A program made the position numbers and the translations under genes. The notes under the pieces are model-generated. The model was given only the letters and a program-made list of their open reading frames with translations, had not been told where the DNA came from and made no database searches. This document shows positions 59,605 to 64,000 of a DNA stretch of 64,000 nt, piece after piece. Source of the DNA: Marinobacterium profundum (GTDB taxonomy: Bacteria > Pseudomonadota > Gammaproteobacteria > Pseudomonadales > Balneatricaceae); contig NZ_BCNS01000145.1 of the NCBI RefSeq assembly GCF_001528745.1, forward strand, positions 1-64,000, written 5' to 3'. Each line of letters opens with the position of its first letter. The stretch's first letter is position 1.

Positions 59605-62289
59605 GTGTTTAAATACCGCTTTCTGATTCATGTTGGGTACCCAAAGTCGGCATCAACAGCTCTTCAAGATACATTGTTTCACTATAGGTGTCTGTTGAAG
59701 AAAAATGGAGTGCTTTACCCAGAAGTACTAATGATAGGAGAGTCTACCAAGCACGAGGAGCTATTTCGTCTTTTACGTTTAAATCGTGTTGATCAAGCCT
59801 TGAAAGTGCTCAAGAAAGAGCTTGCTCAGCATGATAATATTCATACGATTATTCTATCAACAGAATCTATTGTTAATCAGCTATACCATATTGAAGAGTC
59901 CCGTTGGGTAGAGTTTTTTGAGAAAATTAAGCTGCTTGGCTCCTTGGAATTACTCTTGATTAAGCGTGATTCGAAAGGTTTCTTTAAATCCTACTATAAA
60001 CAGGCAGTCGTGAATCAGTTATCACCGCTGATGAGTATTTACTCGACGCCACTTACTCTTCTCGACTTTGCTGAGTTAACCTCTGTACGTCAGTTAGTTG
60101 ATGTGGATGCTGTTGTAAATAAACTAGAAAAGGTTTCGGACTCATCTGTTCGAGTGTTTGACTTTGGTTCTAGAGTTGTAGAAGGCATTTTAAACTGGCT
60201 AGTCCAAGAAAAGCTTCCAATAGAGGTGCCTCAGATTAGTAATGTTAGCCTTCAGCCTGAAGAGGTAGAGTTGATTCGGCAGTTAAACACTATGAGGCTG
60301 GAAACTAAAGTACGAAATGCTTGGTTTCGTTTGTTAACAAAATCTCGCTGTCTTGGTAGTAGCACTGCTCTTAATTTGGCTGGCCGGTCTAAAGATGAAG
60401 ATATGCTAGTGTTGAATCCTGAGTTTTTGTTGAAAGTTCAGCCGGGAAGAAATAAAGCCTTGGATGTGGATGATGAAAAGTTAAGTTTGCTTGCTTCCGA
60501 TGTTTATCAATTACTATGCGACTTTCAGCGTGGATGTGCACCTTTCTACTCACTCGAAAATAAGAAACAGGTATTCATGATATTAAGATCAGATGACTCG
60601 TTTGAATTAAAATATTGCGTTCATAAGCGACTTGAACAGCTATTGTCTGCTTCGAATAATATATTGCTGGGAGAGAATCTTTTTGAAAATAAGAAGTTAG
60701 AACTTGCTCCTTTTGAGGCTGTGAACCATTCTGGTTGGGATAGCTGGGAGCAGGATCCGCTTAATAATCGCAGCTGGCAGTGGAGGCTGAATTGGTTCTC
60801 TTTTCTACCGTATTTGCTGGCGCACCATCGGGCAGTTCGTAATGATGAAGTACTGGGTTTTGGTTGTGAGGCCATACAATCCTGGTTAGATAAGTACCTA
60901 CAAACAGATACCACCTACCCTTTTGAGTTTATTTGGCACGACCATGCCACTGCACTACGTGCAGAGCAGTTGATACTGTTTGTTTTTTACTGTCGGTATT
61001 ATGCGCCCGAGTGGGCCGAGCTGCATGCCAAGTTTCTCCAATATATGGAGAATGCATTGGTGGTACATGGACAGTGGCTAGCTAAGGACAGCTTCTATTC
61101 CGAACACACTAACCATGGTCTGGAACAGGCCAGAGTGCTTCTGTTGCTGGGAACAGTTTTTGACGGTGTGCAGGCTGGTGAGTGGCGGCAAAAAGCCATT
61201 CGCCGCATCAGTAGTGAACTGAACTTTTCGTTTACCAGGGAGGGGGTCCACGTCGAGAATAGTCCCGCTTATCATATCTTTGTGTTTAAGGTCTTTATTG
61301 GCATATTAAAAGATTATCCGGCTAACTTGCTGGGTGATCTCGCTGAACAGTTTGAGCACTTTTCTACTAAAGCGTTGGGCTTTATAACGCATATCCTGCG
61401 TCCTGATGGCCTTTTGCCGCCCATTGGCGATACTGAGCAGTTGCCTACATCGGACGCCTACCGGGATATGTTCGGAGATACGCCGGAGTATCGGTATTTT
61501 CTTTACGCCCTGACTCAGGGACAGGAGGGAACAATACCACCTGCTTTAAATCGCGTGTATCCCCAGTCTGGCTATGCTGTTTTCCGTGATCGCTGGCCCT
61601 CCAAAGGAGACTTCAGTAATGCCTTCCATCTGATCACCAAGGTGGGATGTTCAAGTCGTTACCATCACCAGCAGGATGAAGGTCATATCAGTCTGTATGC
61701 CGGAGGAGAAGATTGGTTGATCGACTCGGGACTCTATAATTACGTGAATAACGACCCTGTAAGAAAATATATGAGAAGTCGGTTGGCACATAATGTTCCA
61801 ATAATAGAAAACACGCGCTACTCAGAAAGTTTTGAGAATAGGTTGGCTTCATGGAAGGTGTTGTCCTCAAGTGAAGATGAACATAAACCTTATGTTTCCA
61901 TGCAAATTGGCGTCTTGGATGGCATTTCTCAAGTAAGAAAGGTGCTTTTTGATAAGGCGGCCACTTCACTTCAAGTTGTTGATACAATTCAGTCGGATGA
62001 TATTTTTGAGAGGAATTATACATTGCTTTGGCATGTGCCTAGTGATAAAAAGATAAATATTGACGATGGGTTGATTTCTATTTCGGCTCAGGACGGAAAA
62101 AGAATGGAGATTTCTTTTAGAGGAGATGCTCCGGATAATATTTCGTTCGCTACCGGTATAAGAAAAGATCGTGTATTAAGCTGTATCTCTTATAAAGCCA
62201 ATAGTTATGAAAGTAGTCAGATTATAAGGGTTCTTTTTAAAAAGCGTTTAGGGCTTCATGTTCATAGCGAATTTAATTTTGTTTTTTAG
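59605..62289 (+). CDS. sulfotransferase - heparinase II/III fusion protein
   Basis: An 894-residue protein, GTG start. The N-terminal part (about 1-300) is a sulfotransferase: FLIHVGYPKSASTALQDTLF at residues 6-25 and LELLLIKRDSKGFFKSYYKQ near 115. The C-terminal part (about 365-894) has the heparinase II/III layout: a helical toroid with EHTNHGLEQARVLLL (Asn near 502) and HVENSPAYHIFVFK (Tyr near 555), then a beta domain with SSRYHHQQDEGHISLYAGG (His near 690) and DSGLYNY. These fit the Asn/Tyr/His catalytic set of such lyases. No signal peptide is visible, so both domains would work in the cytoplasm. Confidence 0.82.
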   Translation: MFKYRFLIHVGYPKSASTALQDTLFHYRCLLKKNGVLYPEVLMIGESTKHEELFRLLRLNRVDQALKVLKKELAQHDNIHTIILSTESIVNQLYHIEESRWVEFFEKIKLLGSLELLLIKRDSKGFFKSYYKQAVVNQLSPLMSIYSTPLTLLDFAELTSVRQLVDVDAVVNKLEKVSDSSVRVFDFGSRVVEGILNWLVQEKLPIEVPQISNVSLQPEEVELIRQLNTMRLETKVRNAWFRLLTKSRCLGSSTALNLAGRSKDEDMLVLNPEFLLKVQPGRNKALDVDDEKLSLLASDVYQLLCDFQRGCAPFYSLENKKQVFMILRSDDSFELKYCVHKRLEQLLSASNNILLGENLFENKKLELAPFEAVNHSGWDSWEQDPLNNRSWQWRLNWFSFLPYLLAHHRAVRNDEVLGFGCEAIQSWLDKYLQTDTTYPFEFIWHDHATALRAEQLILFVFYCRYYAPEWAELHAKFLQYMENALVVHGQWLAKDSFYSEHTNHGLEQARVLLLLGTVFDGVQAGEWRQKAIRRISSELNFSFTREGVHVENSPAYHIFVFKVFIGILKDYPANLLGDLAEQFEHFSTKALGFITHILRPDGLLPPIGDTEQLPTSDAYRDMFGDTPEYRYFLYALTQGQEGTIPPALNRVYPQSGYAVFRDRWPSKGDFSNAFHLITKVGCSSRYHHQQDEGHISLYAGGEDWLIDSGLYNYVNNDPVRKYMRSRLAHNVPIIENTRYSESFENRLASWKVLSSSEDEHKPYVSMQIGVLDGISQVRKVLFDKAATSLQVVDTIQSDDIFERNYTLLWHVPSDKKINIDDGLISISAQDGKRMEISFRGDAPDNISFATGIRKDRVLSCISYKANSYESSQIIRVLFKKRLGLHVHSEFNFVF

Positions 62290-62457
62290 GCTAATATTTT
62301 TTTAAGTTCTTGAAATACATGACATCTGCTGCAAAGCTGGCGCTACTTCTAGTAGCCTTTCCGGTTGATAGGAGCATGTGTGGCGTGCTTGGGCTTTTCG
62401 AAATATTTAGTTGTTTTGGTGTAAAAGTTCCGTTAAAAGACTTTCAGGGTGAACTGT

Positions 62458-63810
62458 ATGCAATCCAAGTTTTTTGGCACTGATGGTATTCGTGGCCGCG
62501 TCGGTGAATTTCCGATGACGCCGGAATTCGTCATGAAATTGGGCTGGGCGGCCGGCAAGGTACTGGGCGCGGATGGAACCAGCGAGGTACTGATCGGCAA
62601 GGATACCCGCGCCAGCGGTTATATGCTGGAATCGGCCTTCGAGGCGGGATTGTCCGCGGCGGGTGTCGGTATCGCTCTGGTCGGACCATTGCCCACACCG
62701 GCTGTCGCCTATCTGGCGTCGACCTTTCGGGCGAATGCGGGGGTGGTGATCAGCGCTTCGCACAATCCTTATTATGACAACGGCATCAAATTCTTTTCCG
62801 GCCAGGGAGCCAAGATCAGCGACGAGCAGCAGCAGGCTATCGAGGCGCTGTTGCAACAGGCGCTGGCGAATGGTATCGACTGTGTGCCCTCGGAGCAGCT
62901 GGGCAAGGCGCGGCGTATCGAGGATGCTGCCGGGCGCTATATCGAGTACTGCAAGGGTACCTTCCCCGCTGGCCTTAGCCTGCGTGGGCTTAAGATCGTC
63001 GTCGACAGCGCTAATGGCGCCGCCTACAAGGTGGCCGCTAAAGTCTACGAAGAGCTCGGCGCTAAAGTTATCAGCATTCACGACCAGCCCGATGGCATGA
63101 ATATTAATGCGGGCTGTGGAGCGACCGACTTAAAGAGCCTTGTGGAGGCGGTGGTTGCGCAGGGGGCGGATGTCGGCATTGCACTTGATGGCGACGCGGA
63201 TCGGATCATGATGGTCGATGCCCTTGGAGAAGTTGTCGACGGCGACCAGATTCTGTACCTGCTGGCAAAGGATGCCCGCGCCCAGGGCTATACCGGCGGT
63301 GTGGTGGGGACTCAGATGTCGAATCTCGGCCTCGAGCTTGCGCTAAAGGAACTGGGCGTGGAGTTTTTACGTGCGAAGGTCGGCGACCGCTATGTCAGCG
63401 AACAGCTGCGAGAGTCGGGATGGCGCCTGGGCGGTGAAAATTCTGGTCATATCCTGCTGCTCGACCACGGTTCCACCGGGGATGCCATTATTGCTTCGCT
63501 GCAGGTACTAAAGCTGATGTCCACCGAGTCCCCACCCCTGCCTTTGCACGCCTTGACCGGAAAAATGCAGCGCTATCCGCAAACGCTGATCAATGTTGGT
63601 TATTCGCTTGTGAGCGGCTCAGATCCGTTGGGTCAGCCACAGGTCCAGACGACCTTGCAGCAGATTGAAACTGAGCTGGCGAGCATCGGGCGGGTACTGC
63701 TGCGCAAGTCGGGTACCGAGCCGTTGATTCGTGTTATGGTCGAGGCCGTCGACGCCGCAGTAGCGCGGCAGGCGGCTGTGCGTCTCGCGGCCGTAATCGA
63801 GCAAATCTGA
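62458..63810 (+). CDS. glmM: phosphoglucosamine mutase
   Basis: A 450-residue alpha-D-phosphohexomutase converting glucosamine-6-phosphate to glucosamine-1-phosphate. Motifs are [18 protein letters not shown], the phospho-Ser loop [19 protein letters not shown], the metal site LDGDADR, the sugar-specificity loop GGENSGHIL and the phosphate-binding [14 protein letters not shown] is high again, unlike the preceding 6 kb, so this is back in host-like DNA. It supplies the UDP-GlcNAc that WecB and WecC use. I prefer the ATG at 62458 over the upstream GTG at 62449. Confidence 0.93.
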   Translation: MQSKFFGTDGIRGRVGEFPMTPEFVMKLGWAAGKVLGADGTSEVLIGKDTRASGYMLESAFEAGLSAAGVGIALVGPLPTPAVAYLASTFRANAGVVISASHNPYYDNGIKFFSGQGAKISDEQQQAIEALLQQALANGIDCVPSEQLGKARRIEDAAGRYIEYCKGTFPAGLSLRGLKIVVDSANGAAYKVAAKVYEELGAKVISIHDQPDGMNINAGCGATDLKSLVEAVVAQGADVGIALDGDADRIMMVDALGEVVDGDQILYLLAKDARAQGYTGGVVGTQMSNLGLELALKELGVEFLRAKVGDRYVSEQLRESGWRLGGENSGHILLLDHGSTGDAIIASLQVLKLMSTESPPLPLHALTGKMQRYPQTLINVGYSLVSGSDPLGQPQVQTTLQQIETELASIGRVLLRKSGTEPLIRVMVEAVDAAVARQAAVRLAAVIEQI

Positions 63811-63962
63811 GCTGCCCAAAGCATTGGGTGAAGCCCCACGGCTCAGGATGTAAGGCCTCACCCGGGCGGGGGCCGGAATGTCGCTATGTGCTGAACGCTC
63901 TGGGATGAAGTTGTTTGCACGCGGTAAAGACCATCAGGATTATTAGCAAGCAAGGTTACAAG

Positions 63963-64000
63963 ATGAACGATAAAGAGCCCGAGGTTCGGGGTTCGAAGCT
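63963..64000 (+). CDS. start of a further gene, cut by the window edge
   Basis: An ATG at 63963 opens MNDKEPEVRGSKL and continues past the window end. CAAGG stands seven to eleven bases upstream. Too little is present to identify it; genes for KpsC/KpsS-type transferases would be welcome here but there is no evidence yet. Confidence 0.35.
   Translation, partial: MNDKEPEVRGSK

Noticed and set aside
1-64000. CRISPR array, tRNA or rRNA genes, integrase or transposase genes
   Set aside because: None found. The repeats are palindromic or element-like and not regularly spaced; no tRNA cloverleaf was seen by eye.

Overview
The window reads as chromosomal DNA of a marine-type gammaproteobacterium. 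TmcA, YcjX/YcjF, GlrK-QseG-GlrR, Rof, the YaeH family, a ZrgA-type zinc importer and an RfaH-type ops element all point to Gammaproteobacteria; an Oceanospirillales (Marinobacterium-like) or Pseudomonas-related host is my best guess, not a demonstrated one. Most of the window is GC-rich. About 56.3-62.3 kb is visibly AT-rich and looks acquired.

Region 1 (0-9.2 kb) holds housekeeping genes: a DUF4124/retropepsin-like protease, an MTHFR-like protein, DUF1285, a YaeH-family protein, an Lrp/AsnC regulator, TrmN6, a GIY-YIG protein and the YcjX/YcjF pair. Between 5.65 and 6.66 kb is a repeat nest: a 32-bp palindrome, two related blocks, a ~105-bp element with CTAG ends, and a 247-bp MITE with perfect 19-bp inverted repeats. 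A 169-bp copy of the MITE opens the window.

Region 2 (9.2-13.7 kb) is a probable zinc-import operon: His-rich ZrgA-like protein, ABC ATPase, FtsX-type permease and DUF3299 protein, behind a Zur-box-like palindrome at 9268. The permease start is tandemly duplicated, leaving a 56-codon ORF that keeps the stop-start overlap on both sides.

Region 3 (13.8-27.8 kb) is a methionine-salvage neighbourhood. It encodes MtnE, MtnU, MtnB, MtnC, MtnD, MtnA and MtnK in three transcription units, then MetE behind a perfect MetR box. Gamma-glutamyltransferase and several small proteins are interspersed. A plus-strand, promoter- and terminator-bounded, well-folded segment at 21126-21302 looks like an unannotated small RNA.

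Region 4 (27.9-42 kb) carries TmcA, YbaN, a MOSC protein, Rof, a DUF3820-SYLF-CigR cluster, a YbaK-type deacylase, a second repeat nest, the GlrK-QseG-GlrR two-component system, EF-hand and dodecin proteins, an FAH-family enzyme, a TetR regulator and a lipoprotein.

Region 5 (42-64 kb) is an ABC-transporter-dependent capsule locus, all on the plus strand. A perfect ops (RfaH) core at 42553 precedes a lipoprotein, KpsD-, KpsM-, KpsT- and KpsE-like export proteins, a short capsule-repeat protein, WecB and WecC (UDP-ManNAcA synthesis), a 1735-residue protein with about four glycosyltransferase modules, an alpha/beta hydrolase, two sulfotransferase-like proteins, a hexapeptide acetyltransferase, an 894-residue sulfotransferase-heparinase II/III fusion, and GlmM. 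Together they suggest export of a uronic-acid-containing, sulfated and acetylated polysaccharide. The fused sulfotransferase-lyase and the four-module glycosyltransferase are the most novel items in the window. KpsC/KpsS-type initiating transferases are not present and may lie beyond the right edge, where a new ORF begins.
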